DNA of 64,000 nucleotides from Pseudomonas allokribbensis. Its GTDB lineage: Bacteria > Pseudomonadota > Gammaproteobacteria > Pseudomonadales > Pseudomonadaceae. The position numbers and the translations under genes were made by a program. Every line of letters begins with the position of its first letter. Within the stretch, counting starts at the first letter, position 1. Below the pieces are notes generated by a model, which saw nothing but the letters and a program-made list of their open reading frames with translations, was not told where the DNA came from and did no database searches. The stretch covers positions 558,001 to 622,000 of the forward strand of contig NZ_CP062252.1 in assembly GCF_014863605.1 (NCBI RefSeq), given 5' to 3'. Below are positions 8,060 to 17,279 of the stretch, piece by piece.

Positions 8060-9513
8060 GTCAGCCCATGAGCCGCAAACAGCAACTGCTCAAGCGTCAC
8101 CGGCGCAATAAACGCATCGGCCTGTTGATCGCGCTGATCGTGTTGATCGCCCTCGGTGTGCTGGTGGCCTGGTGGTTGCCGCTGGTGCTGGCGGTGGTTG
8201 GCTGGATCGCTCACGAAGCGTGGTTCGCCGATCACTTGTTCTACTCGCCGAAAGACGACTACCAATACAGCTTTCCGCCGTTCACACCGCAGCCGAAAGT
8301 GCATTTGACCGGTGAGCAGTTGCGCCTCGACGAGGGCGTGATGCTGGTGGACGACGCCACGCTGATCCTCGCCGTGCGGGTGAAAAGCACCTGGCTGGGA
8401 CGTTTCTTCGATCCACGCGTGGAGCTTGCGGGCGGAACGAATCCGGATGCACAGACCTTCGAACGTGGCGTCAACGGCCTGCGTTATCTGAACCTCAGCG
8501 GTCAGGCACAGACCTTGTCGCAAGGGTTGCTGCGCCTGCGCGGACGATTCTGCCGGGTGACCGGCGAGCCGGTGCTATGGGCGCTGGAACAACCGGATTA
8601 CCGCCGTCAGCGGGTGATGGTGATCGCGCCGCACGCCGACGATGCCGAGTTGGCCGCTTACGGTTTGTACAGTCAGGCCGATGAGGCCTGGATCGTCACC
8701 CTGACCGCTGGTGAGATCGAAGCCGAACACTATCAGCAGATGGGCCTGAACAAGGTCGAGGCATCGCGGCTCAAGGGCCGCTTGCGGGCCTGGGACAGCC
8801 TCGCCGTGCCGCGTTGGGCCGGTGTGCCGCAGGAACATTGCGTGCAGCTCGGTTACTTCTGCCTGCAACTGGCGGCGATGCAGGCTGCGCCGAATCAACC
8901 GGTGGGCTCGCGGGAAGCCGATCTGAGCGATACGCGGATGTTTCGCCAGTTGAATCCGTTTGCCTTGCCCGGCGATGCCGACGGCGCGCCGACCTGGAAC
9001 AATCTGCTGGCCGACCTGCGTGACGTCCTGTCTCGTGCGCGTCCGGATGTGATCGTGTCGCCACACCCGACGCTGGATCCGCATCCCGACCATATCTGCG
9101 CCCAGGAGGCCGTACTGGAAGCCTTGCGCGGTCTCGATTACCAACCGACCCTGCTCGGTTACGCCAACCACCTGCACGACAACGATCGCTGGCCGATGGG
9201 CGACAGCGGGCAGGGCATCGCCTTGCCACCGACGTTCGATGCAAACGTGGCGATGCAACCGCTGTGCCTGCCGCTGCCGATCGAGCTGCAACGTGACAAG
9301 GCCATGGCGCTGGGCATGATGCATGACCTGCAGCCGCCGGCACCGTTCAAGCGGCGCCTGCGCCGGCTGTTTCAGCGACTGCTGGCCGGTCGTATGCCGT
9401 CGGTCTACGGCGAGAACGAATTTTTCCGCAAAGCGGTCAGGCGCCAGGAGTTGTTCTGGGTGCTGAAGCAGAGCGAAACAGGCGCGACGGGTTCGCAACG
9501 GGGAGAGTCATGA
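8056..9513 (+). CDS. dnpA: PIG-L family de-N-acetylase, DnpA-like
   Basis: A 485-residue protein. Residues about 15-55 are basic then strongly hydrophobic, giving one or two N-terminal membrane segments. The catalytic domain has PHADDAELAA (the PIG-L PHxDDxE metal/catalytic motif) and the second metal motif DPHPDH. PIG-L enzymes remove N-acetyl groups from amino sugars. The P. aeruginosa homologue DnpA is reported to affect persister formation and fluoroquinolone tolerance. The start chosen at 8056 gives ATGA overlap with the Mig-14-like gene; ATG 8068 is an alternative. Likely substrate is an N-acetylated LPS core sugar, which is inference. Confidence 0.85.
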   Translation: MSQPMSRKQQLLKRHRRNKRIGLLIALIVLIALGVLVAWWLPLVLAVVGWIAHEAWFADHLFYSPKDDYQYSFPPFTPQPKVHLTGEQLRLDEGVMLVDDATLILAVRVKSTWLGRFFDPRVELAGGTNPDAQTFERGVNGLRYLNLSGQAQTLSQGLLRLRGRFCRVTGEPVLWALEQPDYRRQRVMVIAPHADDAELAAYGLYSQADEAWIVTLTAGEIEAEHYQQMGLNKVEASRLKGRLRAWDSLAVPRWAGVPQEHCVQLGYFCLQLAAMQAAPNQPVGSREADLSDTRMFRQLNPFALPGDADGAPTWNNLLADLRDVLSRARPDVIVSPHPTLDPHPDHICAQEAVLEALRGLDYQPTLLGYANHLHDNDRWPMGDSGQGIALPPTFDANVAMQPLCLPLPIELQRDKAMALGMMHDLQPPAPFKRRLRRLFQRLLAGRMPSVYGENEFFRKAVRRQELFWVLKQSETGATGSQRGES

Positions 9514-10664
9514 GTCAACGCGCAAAGGTTCTGCAGCTGCAGCCCGACTACAACGTCAAATCCCATGATTTCGCCGACCTCGCCGAACAGATCGTCAAGG
9601 CTTTGCCGACGGATCGTTATGAGGTGACAGCAGCATTCCTGCGCGGCAAGCCCGGGCCGGGTGAGGCCGTCAGCCGGGCCGACCGTTCGGTGTATTTCGA
9701 GTTTTCCGACAAGTCCCTCAAAGGCATGCGCCTGCGGGCGATGTGGCAGCTGTACAAGTTCTGCCGGCGGGAAAAGTTCGACGTGGTGATCTGCAACCGG
9801 TTCAAACCGGTGAACATGATGCTGACGCTCAACCGCTGGTTGAAAGTGCCGTTGTGCATCGGCATTTCCCACGGTTTTGGCGAGTACGACCGCTTCTATC
9901 GCCGTCGTCAGACCCAGCGTCTGATCGATCGCCACTGGCGCTTTGTCGGTGTGTCGCCGGCGGTCAAGCAGTACCTGCTGGACTGCGATTGCGGTTTCAC
10001 CGATCAGAATACGTACGCGATCACCAACGCTATCGACATCGAACAGGCCGAAGGTTTGCAACACAGCCGCGAGCGTGCTCGTGAGCTGCTCGGTATCGAC
10101 CCGAAGGTGCGCCTGATCGGTGCGCTGGGCCGGCTGGTGTCGGTCAAGGGCCACACTTACCTGTTGCAGGCTTTCGCCCAACTGAAAGACAAATACCCGA
10201 ACACCCAACTGGCAATCATCGGTGCCGGGCGCCTGCAAGCGCCGCTGGCGGCCGAGATCGAACAGTTGGGTCTGAGCGGTCGCGCGCACCTGCTGGGCTT
10301 CAAGGAAAACGCCCTGCAATACGTACGAGCGTTCGATATCTGGACCATGCCGTCGCTGGCCGAAGGCCTGGGCCTGGCCTTGCTGGAAGGCATGAGCGGG
10401 CATCTGCCGGTGATCGCGTCGAACGTGCCGGCCATGTTGCCGCTGATCGAAGGTGCCGGTGGCCTGTCGATCACCCCCAAGGACGTGACGAGCCTGGTCA
10501 CTGCACTGGATGCTTACCTCGGGCTGTCGGATGACGAGCTCAAGGCCAAGGGCGAGCAGGCCTATCGCTATTTGCAGGAACAACACGACATCGAGGTCTT
10601 CCGTCAGGAATACCTGACCCTGATCGACTCCGGCCTGGCGCAGGCCCGCAAGGAACAGCCATGA
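9510..10664 (+). CDS. ssg: Glycosyltransferase family 4, Ssg-like
   Basis: A 384-residue GT-B enzyme. Motifs: IGALGRLVSVKGHTYLLQAF at the start of the donor domain, AIIGAGRLQAPL, and MPSLAEGLGLALLEGMSGHLPVIAS with the E-x7-E pattern. Ssg in Pseudomonas is needed for complete LPS core/O-antigen and affects motility and phage sensitivity. The sequence is closely similar in layout to the wapH product, which suggests ancient duplication. Both junctions are ATGA overlaps, so it is translationally coupled with the deacetylase upstream and the GT2 gene downstream. Confidence 0.85.
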   Translation: MSQRAKVLQLQPDYNVKSHDFADLAEQIVKALPTDRYEVTAAFLRGKPGPGEAVSRADRSVYFEFSDKSLKGMRLRAMWQLYKFCRREKFDVVICNRFKPVNMMLTLNRWLKVPLCIGISHGFGEYDRFYRRRQTQRLIDRHWRFVGVSPAVKQYLLDCDCGFTDQNTYAITNAIDIEQAEGLQHSRERARELLGIDPKVRLIGALGRLVSVKGHTYLLQAFAQLKDKYPNTQLAIIGAGRLQAPLAAEIEQLGLSGRAHLLGFKENALQYVRAFDIWTMPSLAEGLGLALLEGMSGHLPVIASNVPAMLPLIEGAGGLSITPKDVTSLVTALDAYLGLSDDELKAKGEQAYRYLQEQHDIEVFRQEYLTLIDSGLAQARKEQP

Positions 10665-11563
10665 GTGAGGTCACCGCCCTGAGCGATGCACAACCCATCG
10701 TCACCGTGATCATCGCGTCCTACAACCACGGACCGTACATCGAGGAAAGCATCCTCAGCGTCATCAACCAGAGCTACAAGAACATTGAGCTGCTGGTGGT
10801 CGACGACGGCTCGAAGGATGACAGCGTCGAGCGCATCAAAGCCTTGCAGGAAAAGCACGGATTCGACTTCCGTGTGCAGCAGAACCAGGGCCTGACCAAT
10901 ACGCTGAACGGCGCGATTGCGCGGGCCAGGGGCAGCCTGATCGTGCCGTTCGGCTCCGACGACATCATGTACCCGGACCGGATCGCCACCCAGGTCGCGT
11001 ACATGGACGGCAAGCCGGAAGTGGGTATCTGCGCCGGCAACATCGAGTTGATGGACGCCGACGGCAACCTCTACCCGGAAAAGCGCCAGCGCCGGGACGT
11101 GCCGTTCCGTCGCCTGGATTTCGATGACATGTTCCTGGAGCGCAAGCCGTATCCGCCGGCCCCGACCCTGATGATCCGCCGCGAGGCGCTGGACAAGGTG
11201 GGGGGGTTCGATCCGACGATTCGTCTTGAGGATCTGTACATCGAGCTGAAAGTCACCCGCGCCGGGTATTTCATCGACGGCCTGAACGTGGTGATGGCGC
11301 GCTATCGCAAACACGCCACGAACTCGTACAAGAACCACCGTTTCATGATCGAAAACATCCTGCGTACCTACGCGCTGTTCAGCGATCACCCGCTGTACGA
11401 CGAGGTGCGCTACAAGTCGCTCAATTCGATGTTCCTGAAAACCGCCAACCGTGACCGCAAACTGGCGCGGGAGCTGCTGGCACAGATTCCGCTCAAGGCC
11501 TGGAACAAGAAAACCTGGCGCGGTCTGGGCCGGCTGCTGTTTTCACCGCTGGAAAAGGACTGA
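10661..11563 (+). CDS. wapR: Glycosyltransferase family 2, WapR-like
   Basis: A 300-residue GT-A enzyme. The N-terminus has VTVIIASYNHGPYIEESI, then VVDDGSKDDS (nucleotide-sugar Asp residues) and FGSDDIMYPDR containing the DxD-type metal motif. In P. aeruginosa the gene at this position is WapR, a rhamnosyltransferase that makes the core form able to accept O-antigen. Size is within a few residues of that protein as I recall. Specificity for rhamnose is inference from synteny. ATGA overlap with ssg; a 3-base gap leads to the acetyltransferase. Confidence 0.75.
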   Translation: MSEVTALSDAQPIVTVIIASYNHGPYIEESILSVINQSYKNIELLVVDDGSKDDSVERIKALQEKHGFDFRVQQNQGLTNTLNGAIARARGSLIVPFGSDDIMYPDRIATQVAYMDGKPEVGICAGNIELMDADGNLYPEKRQRRDVPFRRLDFDDMFLERKPYPPAPTLMIRREALDKVGGFDPTIRLEDLYIELKVTRAGYFIDGLNVVMARYRKHATNSYKNHRFMIENILRTYALFSDHPLYDEVRYKSLNSMFLKTANRDRKLARELLAQIPLKAWNKKTWRGLGRLLFSPLEKD

Positions 11564-11566
11564 GCC

Positions 11567-12190
11567 ATGGGCTGGCTTCAGCGCTGGCGTGAGCAGCGCG
11601 CCAAACGGGCGATTCGCAAGCTGCCGAAGATCGAACGCGGCGCGGCGCGGTTCGCCCGGGCTTACCCTGACTACAGCTTTGGCCGGGGCAGTTATGGTCT
11701 GCCGATCGTTCATGACTGGAAGGAAGGCTCGACGCTGAAGATCGGTGCCTACTGTTCGATTGCCGTAGGTGTGCAGATCTTTCTTGGCGGGCATCACCGT
11801 GCGGACTGGGTGACCACGTTTCCCTTTCCGGCGATGCTGCCGGAGGCCGCTGGCATCTGCGATTACAGCGGTACTCACGGGGACGTGATAATCGGCAACG
11901 ATGTCTGGCTGTGCTCCAACTGCACAATCCTGTCGGGTGTCACGATCGGCAGTGGCGCGATCATCGCTGCCGGTGCACTGGTCACACGGGATGTCGAACC
12001 CTATGCGGTCATGGGCGGCAATCCGGCGAAGTTCCTGCGCTGGCGGTTTCCCGAGGAGCAGCGTCAGCAGTTGTTGCAGAGTGCCTGGTGGGATTGGCCG
12101 GAAGCCGAACTGCGCGGGCTGGTCGACAAGCTCTGCAGCGATGACATCGAGGCTTTCCTGAGTTATGCCCGCCAACGCCAGCCGGCGTAG
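11567..12190 (+). CDS. Hexapeptide-repeat (LbH) acetyltransferase, CatB-like
   Basis: A 207-residue protein of the left-handed beta-helix xenobiotic/sugar acetyltransferase type. Visible repeats include LKIGAYCSIAVGVQIFLGG, then the active-site loop GHHRADWVTTFPF (His), VIIGNDVWLCSNCTILSGVTIGSG in separate turns, and the family-ending AVMGGNPAKFLRWRF. Such enzymes O- or N-acetylate sugars with acetyl-CoA. It follows wapR by three bases and ends four bases from the convergent acyltransferase gene. A role in acetylating core or O-antigen sugars is inferred from context. Confidence 0.8.
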   Translation: MGWLQRWREQRAKRAIRKLPKIERGAARFARAYPDYSFGRGSYGLPIVHDWKEGSTLKIGAYCSIAVGVQIFLGGHHRADWVTTFPFPAMLPEAAGICDYSGTHGDVIIGNDVWLCSNCTILSGVTIGSGAIIAAGALVTRDVEPYAVMGGNPAKFLRWRFPEEQRQQLLQSAWWDWPEAELRGLVDKLCSDDIEAFLSYARQRQPA

Positions 12191-12194
12191 CCGC

Positions 12195-13415
12195 TCAGTG
12201 GTCCTGAACGGCTTTGTCGGCCAGTTTTTTCGGCGCCTGCTTCTGACGTAACCATTGCAGAAACTTCCTGCCTGCTTCGATGCCCGGTTTCTCGATGTAC
12301 AGAAATGTCAGGCTGGCGATCACGATCAGCAGACAACTGCACACGGCCATCAACAGCAGATAGAGGCTCGGGTTCTGTGGATTGAAGGGAACCAGGTGTG
12401 GCAGTTGCTGCACCATCATCCAGAGCACATAGCCGTGCAGCAGATAGGTGCTGTAGCTGATCTCTCCCAGCCAGCGGACGCTACGCAGGCGCAAGGCGCC
12501 AAATAGCGCGTTGCCCGATGCCACGATGACGAAAAACACGCCCAGCAACAGCAGCGGCATCAGGCTGAAGGCGCGTTTGTATTGCGTCATCACGAGAACA
12601 AGGGCCAGCAGGGCAATGAAGGTGGCGAACCGTGTCTGGCTCCATGCCACCAGATGGGGACGTCTCACCCAGTAAGCCGCGGCGATCCCCCCCAGGAAAC
12701 TCGCCAGAAAGTGCTTTTTCAGCGAGTGCTCCCAGCCGACCACCTGATAAAGGGCATAGATCCCGATCAGGCACAGGACCACCTGCAGCCAGTGCTTGCG
12801 GTAGATGAATATCAGCCCCAGAAGTGGCAGCGCCAGGTAGAAAAACACCTCATAGGCCAGCGTCCAGGTCACGTTGGAAATCAACATGCCGCTATGGGGG
12901 TACTGATTGATGTCGGGTCGGTCGAACGTCAGCCAGGCCAGTATCTGCCCGGCCAGCTGCGTGCCGGAGTCTTTCAGCTCCCAGCCTTGCAGGTGGAAGA
13001 CGGTGACAAACACGATCAGCATCAGCGGCAGGTAAAGCGGATAAAGCCGAAACACGCGTGAGACTGCAAATGCCTGCCAGTCATGGTCGCGACCCTGTTT
13101 GAGCAGGCGGCTCCAGAACAGGAAACCGGTGATCATGAAAAATAGCGCGACACTGGCCTGGCCCAATTGGGAGTAGAGATTGCTGGGCGGAAAGTCGATG
13201 ACGCCAGTGCGCAGGTAGAACCAGGTAATGATTGCGTGATGAATGAACACGCCAAAAGCCAGATAGCCGCGCAAGCCGTCAATGCTGTTATAGCGGCTTT
13301 CGCCGCTATGACGCAGGTGCTGGGCGGCTTTGGGTATCAGACGCAGGAACATTACCGACGTCGCGATAGCGAGCAGATACGCTATCGCGGCAAAGACTGG
13401 GTTTGTATCCGTCAT
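12195..13415 (-). CDS. Membrane acyltransferase family 3 (OafA/YrhL type)
   Basis: A 406-residue polytopic protein with about ten hydrophobic segments. Family hallmarks are SIDGLRGYLAFGVFIHH near residue 45-60 (conserved Arg and catalytic His), the RVFRLYPLYLP segment, and EISYSTYLLHG near the C-terminus. These proteins transfer acetyl or other acyl groups to O-antigen or other glycans across the inner membrane. The ATG lies two bases after the waaL stop on the same strand, so it is co-transcribed with the ligase gene, which favours O-antigen or core O-acylation. Acyl donor and target are unknown. Confidence 0.85.
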   Translation of the reverse strand: MTDTNPVFAAIAYLLAIATSVMFLRLIPKAAQHLRHSGESRYNSIDGLRGYLAFGVFIHHAIITWFYLRTGVIDFPPSNLYSQLGQASVALFFMITGFLFWSRLLKQGRDHDWQAFAVSRVFRLYPLYLPLMLIVFVTVFHLQGWELKDSGTQLAGQILAWLTFDRPDINQYPHSGMLISNVTWTLAYEVFFYLALPLLGLIFIYRKHWLQVVLCLIGIYALYQVVGWEHSLKKHFLASFLGGIAAAYWVRRPHLVAWSQTRFATFIALLALVLVMTQYKRAFSLMPLLLLGVFFVIVASGNALFGALRLRSVRWLGEISYSTYLLHGYVLWMMVQQLPHLVPFNPQNPSLYLLLMAVCSCLLIVIASLTFLYIEKPGIEAGRKFLQWLRQKQAPKKLADKAVQDH

Positions 13416-13417
13416 GA

Positions 13418-15322
13418 TCAGTGGGCCCGAGCCGGGCGACCTCCCTGTTGCACTTGCCGGTGCAGATTGTCGACGGCAGCCTTGGAGGCCGTCACCGAAT
13501 ACCCCTGGAGCAGGGCATCGAAGTGATCCTCGAACAGCCAGCGCTTGTCTTCCGTGTAGCGTTGCATGTGGCGCAAATTGCGCTGGCGCAATGAAAGGCT
13601 CAAGGGTGATGGATAGATGCGCAGGTCGGCCAGATCGATCAGCCCGAACTCACCGTCCTCCAGCACCAGCACGTTACCCAGATGCAGTGAGCGGAAATAG
13701 ACACCCTGCTCATGAAGCCGGGCCATGAACTTGCCGAAACGCTCGACCAGCGCCTGTCGCACCGCTGGTGCTGGGATGCCCTGCAGCACCTGACGCAAGG
13801 TGTGACCCGGCAACGGAGCGTAGTGCACCGCGCTGCTGCCATCGTCCAGGCGATACAGATTCAGCACCTGCGGGGTCGGGATGCCCATCCGGCGCAATTG
13901 TTCGCTATTGATGGCGAAGCGTTCGGAGTACGGGTTGAAGTTGCCGGAGGTGTACCAGCGGCGGCGACGGAACAGCTTGAGGAAACTGCCATCGGTCAGG
14001 CGCAGGACCTTTGGACCCAGGCCGTCCTCTTCGATCACCTGAGCATCGGCGCAGCGTTGTTGCAGGCCGGAGACCGACAGTTTCTGCACCGGTATTGCCA
14101 ACAGGCGTCGGGCCCGCTGATTGATGCTGATCGCAGCAATCAGCGCCAGCGGAATCCACAGCAGGAACCAGTGCTCCTTGGGGCGCGAAATGATGCCGCC
14201 ACCTTCTGTCAGCCCGGCGCCGATGCCGAACACCAGCCAGGTGGAAGCGATGATCAGCAAGGGTTGTACGCGTTGACGCCAACTGCTCAGCAAGCTCCAG
14301 CCCTGGAAGAACAGCCACGGCAGCAGGCCCAGGATGCCGACGTAATAAAGCACGCCGAGGACAAAGCTGTGCGGTTCCTGAAAGCTGTAGCCAACGCCCG
14401 GGTCAATCGCCAGATCGGCGTTGTAGCCATGACCGATCCAGGGGTGATCGGCAATTTTTTGCAGGGCAATCTGCCAGATTTCGAAACGGTAGGAGTCGCC
14501 GCGCTCGGTGATCATCTTCGAGAACAGGGCGACCACGGCGATGCCGACGGCCGCCAGCGACCCCAGCATCACCAGCGAACGCCGGTTCCAGCAGATGAAG
14601 GCCAGCCACAAGGCCGCCATGGTCAAGGCGACCAGCGGCGTTCTTGAACCGGTCGAGATCACCGCCGCGAACATGATCAGCATCGCCGGCAGGCTGAGCC
14701 AGAGCAGGCGGCCATGTTTGCAGGACATGCTGACGCTGAGCCAGTAGGCACAGAAAAAACCGAACAGATGGGAGCTGAGCAGCGGGTTGTCGAACGCCCC
14801 GCCGCCGACCAGACGCGCACCTGGCTGGTAATGATGGATAAAGGGGATCAGGAAACAGATCGTGGCGATCAGGGCAACCACGGCCGCGACGAACAGCATC
14901 GGCGAAATAATGTCACTGCGGTAGCGCACCACCAGGTAGCAACCGACGAACAGCAGCAAGGTATGCAGCGGGGGTTTGAGCATGCCGCCGAACGATTCGC
15001 CATCGGGCGGACCCCAGCACAGACTGAGCAACGCCCAGGCGATGAACGCAAGCACCGCAAGAATCACCGGTTCGCCCAGCAGCTCTTTCAACTCCCGCGG
15101 GCGCAGGCACAGGGCGATCAGTGCAGGAATGCTGAACAGACCATAAAACAGTTTGTGATGCAGGCTGCGACCCGGCAGGAAGAACAGCGCGCACAAGAGC
15201 AGGAAGTAGCCGACGGGAAGTATCCACAGGCTGATGAAATCGAAGATTCGATTGGACGTACTGCTGAAGCCGCGAAGTTGCATGCTGTGAGATTCAATCC
15301 TGAAGTTGATCGGCCATTTCAT
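13418..15322 (-). CDS. waaL: WaaL O-antigen ligase fused to a C-terminal LPS kinase-like domain
   Basis: A 634-residue protein. Residues 1-405 are polytopic and carry the Wzy_C/WaaL features: STGSRTPL (Arg227) and the large periplasmic loop with HPWIGHGYN and QEPHSF (His318), consistent with the ligase that joins O-antigen to lipid A-core. Residues about 430-625 are soluble and resemble Kdo/WaaP-like kinases: FLKLFRRR, VYFRSLHLGN (541-550) and LIDLADL (561-567). The loop position usually held by Asp is Ser545. I recall PAO1 having separate ligase and kinase-like genes (PA4999, PA4998), so this is probably a fusion. ATG 15283 is an alternative start; neither has a strong Shine-Dalgarno. Confidence 0.85.
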   Translation of the reverse strand: MKWPINFRIESHSMQLRGFSSTSNRIFDFISLWILPVGYFLLLCALFFLPGRSLHHKLFYGLFSIPALIALCLRPRELKELLGEPVILAVLAFIAWALLSLCWGPPDGESFGGMLKPPLHTLLLFVGCYLVVRYRSDIISPMLFVAAVVALIATICFLIPFIHHYQPGARLVGGGAFDNPLLSSHLFGFFCAYWLSVSMSCKHGRLLWLSLPAMLIMFAAVISTGSRTPLVALTMAALWLAFICWNRRSLVMLGSLAAVGIAVVALFSKMITERGDSYRFEIWQIALQKIADHPWIGHGYNADLAIDPGVGYSFQEPHSFVLGVLYYVGILGLLPWLFFQGWSLLSSWRQRVQPLLIIASTWLVFGIGAGLTEGGGIISRPKEHWFLLWIPLALIAAISINQRARRLLAIPVQKLSVSGLQQRCADAQVIEEDGLGPKVLRLTDGSFLKLFRRRRWYTSGNFNPYSERFAINSEQLRRMGIPTPQVLNLYRLDDGSSAVHYAPLPGHTLRQVLQGIPAPAVRQALVERFGKFMARLHEQGVYFRSLHLGNVLVLEDGEFGLIDLADLRIYPSPLSLSLRQRNLRHMQRYTEDKRWLFEDHFDALLQGYSVTASKAAVDNLHRQVQQGGRPARAH

Positions 15323-15375
15323 TGATGGCTATTTGATGCTGAAAAAGATGCCTAACAATAACAGCCTTTGCCCGA

Positions 15376-15404
15376 TTGCCAGAACCCTGAAGAAGCTGTG
15401 CTAA
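15376..15404 (+). promoter_or_regulatory. Tentative msbA promoter
   Basis: TTGCCA at 15376-15381 is followed after 17 bases by TGCTAA (15399-15404), in the divergent gap between waaL and msbA. The -10 match is modest, so this is only a candidate. Confidence 0.3.
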
Positions 15405-15437
15405 AGTCAGCGTCCTTTTTATCGACTCTCGCGTGAT

Positions 15438-17240
15438 ATGACCGACTCCAGTCTCGCCGCAAGCCCTTCGAGCTTGAAAATCTACTTCCGCCTGCTCGGC
15501 TACGTCCGGCCGTATATCAGTCTGTTCCTGATCAGCATCGTCGGTTTTCTGATTTTCGCATCGACCCAGCCGATGCTCGGTTACATTCTCAAGTATTTCG
15601 TCGACGGTCTGTCCAATCCCGAGGCAGTGCTGTTTCCCACCGTGCCGTACCTGCGCGACCTGCAACTGTTGCAGGCCGTACCGCTGCTGATCATCCTGAT
15701 CGCTGCGTGGCAGGGCCTGGGATCCTATCTGGGCAACTACTTCCTGGCCAAGGTCTCCCTGGGCCTGGTGCACGATCTGCGGGTGCAGCTGTTCAACAAC
15801 CTGCTGGTGCTGCCGAACCGGTATTTCGACAAGCATAACTCCGGCCATCTGATTTCGCGTATCACCTTCAACGTGACCATGGTCACGGGGGCGGCAACAG
15901 ATGCGATCAAGGTCGTAATCCGTGAAGGCATGACGGTGATCTTCCTGTTCGCCTCCCTGTTGTTCATGAACTGGAAGCTGACGCTGGTGATGGTTGCGAT
16001 CCTGCCGCTGATCGCCGTGATGGTGCGTACCGCGAGCAAGAAATTCCGCAAGCAGAGCAAGAAGATCCAGGCGGCCATGGGCGACGTGACACACGTGGCC
16101 TCGGAAACCATCCAGGGTTATCGCGTGGTGCGCAGCTTCGGCGGCGAAACCTACGAAGAAAAACGCTTCCTCAATGCCAGTCAGAGCAATACCGACAAAC
16201 AACTGCGCATGACCCGCACCGGCGCGATCTACACGCCGATGCTGCAACTGGTGATCTACAGCGCCATGGCGGTGTTGATGTTCCTGGTGCTGTTCCTGCG
16301 CGGTGACGCTTCGGCGGGCGACATGGTGGCCTACATCACCCTGGCTGGCCTGTTGCCCAAGCCGATCCGCCAGTTGTCCGAAGTCAGCTCGACCATCCAG
16401 AAGGGCGTTGCCGGTGCCGAAAGCATTTTCGAGCAGTTGGACGTCGAGCCGGAAGTCGATACCGGCACGATCGAGCGCGATGCGGTCAGCGGTCGTCTCG
16501 ATGTGCGCAACCTGAGCTTCACCTACCCGGGGACTGAGCGTCAGGTACTCGACAACATCAGCTTCTCGGTCGAGCCGGGGCAGATGGTGGCGCTGGTGGG
16601 GCGTTCCGGCAGCGGCAAGTCGACGCTGGCCAACCTGATCCCGCGCTTCTATCACCACGACAAGGGTGAAATCCTGATCGATGGCGTGGAAGTCGAGCAG
16701 TACAAGTTGCTCAACCTGCGCCGCCACATCGCCCAGGTGACCCAGCATGTAACGCTGTTCAGCGACACCGTGGCCAACAACATTGCCTACGGCGACCTGG
16801 CCGGGGCACCGCGTGAAGACATCGAGAAAGCGGCGCGTGATGCGTACGCGATGGATTTCATCGCGCAACTGCCGGAAGGCCTGGACACCCAGGTCGGCGA
16901 GAACGGCGTGCTGCTTTCCGGCGGTCAGCGCCAGCGCCTGGCGATTGCCCGTGCCTTGCTCAAAAACGCGCCGCTGCTGATCCTCGACGAGGCCACCTCG
17001 GCTCTCGACACCGAATCCGAGCGGCACATTCAGGCGGCTCTGGACCAGGTGATGAAAGGCCGCACCACGCTGGTGATCGCTCACCGTCTGTCGACTATCG
17101 AGAAGGCCGATCTGATTCTGGTCATGGATCAGGGCCGGATCGTCGAGCGCGGGACTCACGGCGACCTGCTGGCGCAGAACGGCTACTACGCGCGTCTGAA
17201 CGCCATGGGCCTCGATGCGCCGGCCGAAGACATCGCCTGA
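15438..17240 (+). CDS. msbA: Lipid A/LPS export ATP-binding permease MsbA
   Basis: A 600-residue half-transporter of the ABC exporter class that flips lipid A-core across the inner membrane as a homodimer. The N-terminal half has six hydrophobic segments. The nucleotide-binding half has Walker A GRSGSGKST, the signature LSGGQRQRLA, Walker B LLILDEATSALD and the switch His in AHRLST. It is divergent from waaL and followed by a GC-rich hairpin. Its place between the ligase gene and hldE matches PAO1. Confidence 0.97.
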   Translation: MTDSSLAASPSSLKIYFRLLGYVRPYISLFLISIVGFLIFASTQPMLGYILKYFVDGLSNPEAVLFPTVPYLRDLQLLQAVPLLIILIAAWQGLGSYLGNYFLAKVSLGLVHDLRVQLFNNLLVLPNRYFDKHNSGHLISRITFNVTMVTGAATDAIKVVIREGMTVIFLFASLLFMNWKLTLVMVAILPLIAVMVRTASKKFRKQSKKIQAAMGDVTHVASETIQGYRVVRSFGGETYEEKRFLNASQSNTDKQLRMTRTGAIYTPMLQLVIYSAMAVLMFLVLFLRGDASAGDMVAYITLAGLLPKPIRQLSEVSSTIQKGVAGAESIFEQLDVEPEVDTGTIERDAVSGRLDVRNLSFTYPGTERQVLDNISFSVEPGQMVALVGRSGSGKSTLANLIPRFYHHDKGEILIDGVEVEQYKLLNLRRHIAQVTQHVTLFSDTVANNIAYGDLAGAPREDIEKAARDAYAMDFIAQLPEGLDTQVGENGVLLSGGQRQRLAIARALLKNAPLLILDEATSALDTESERHIQAALDQVMKGRTTLVIAHRLSTIEKADLILVMDQGRIVERGTHGDLLAQNGYYARLNAMGLDAPAEDIA

Positions 17241-17254
17241 TCCAGCCTTGTGAA

Positions 17255-17279
17255 GGTCGGGCGCGCAATGCGCCCGGCC
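17255..17279 (+). terminator. Probable terminator after msbA
   Basis: A 10-bp stem (GGTCGGGCGC with GCGCCCGGCC, one G-U pair) closes a 5-base loop and is followed by a short T-rich run (atttgt). It would separate msbA from the sulfotransferase gene. Confidence 0.55.
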
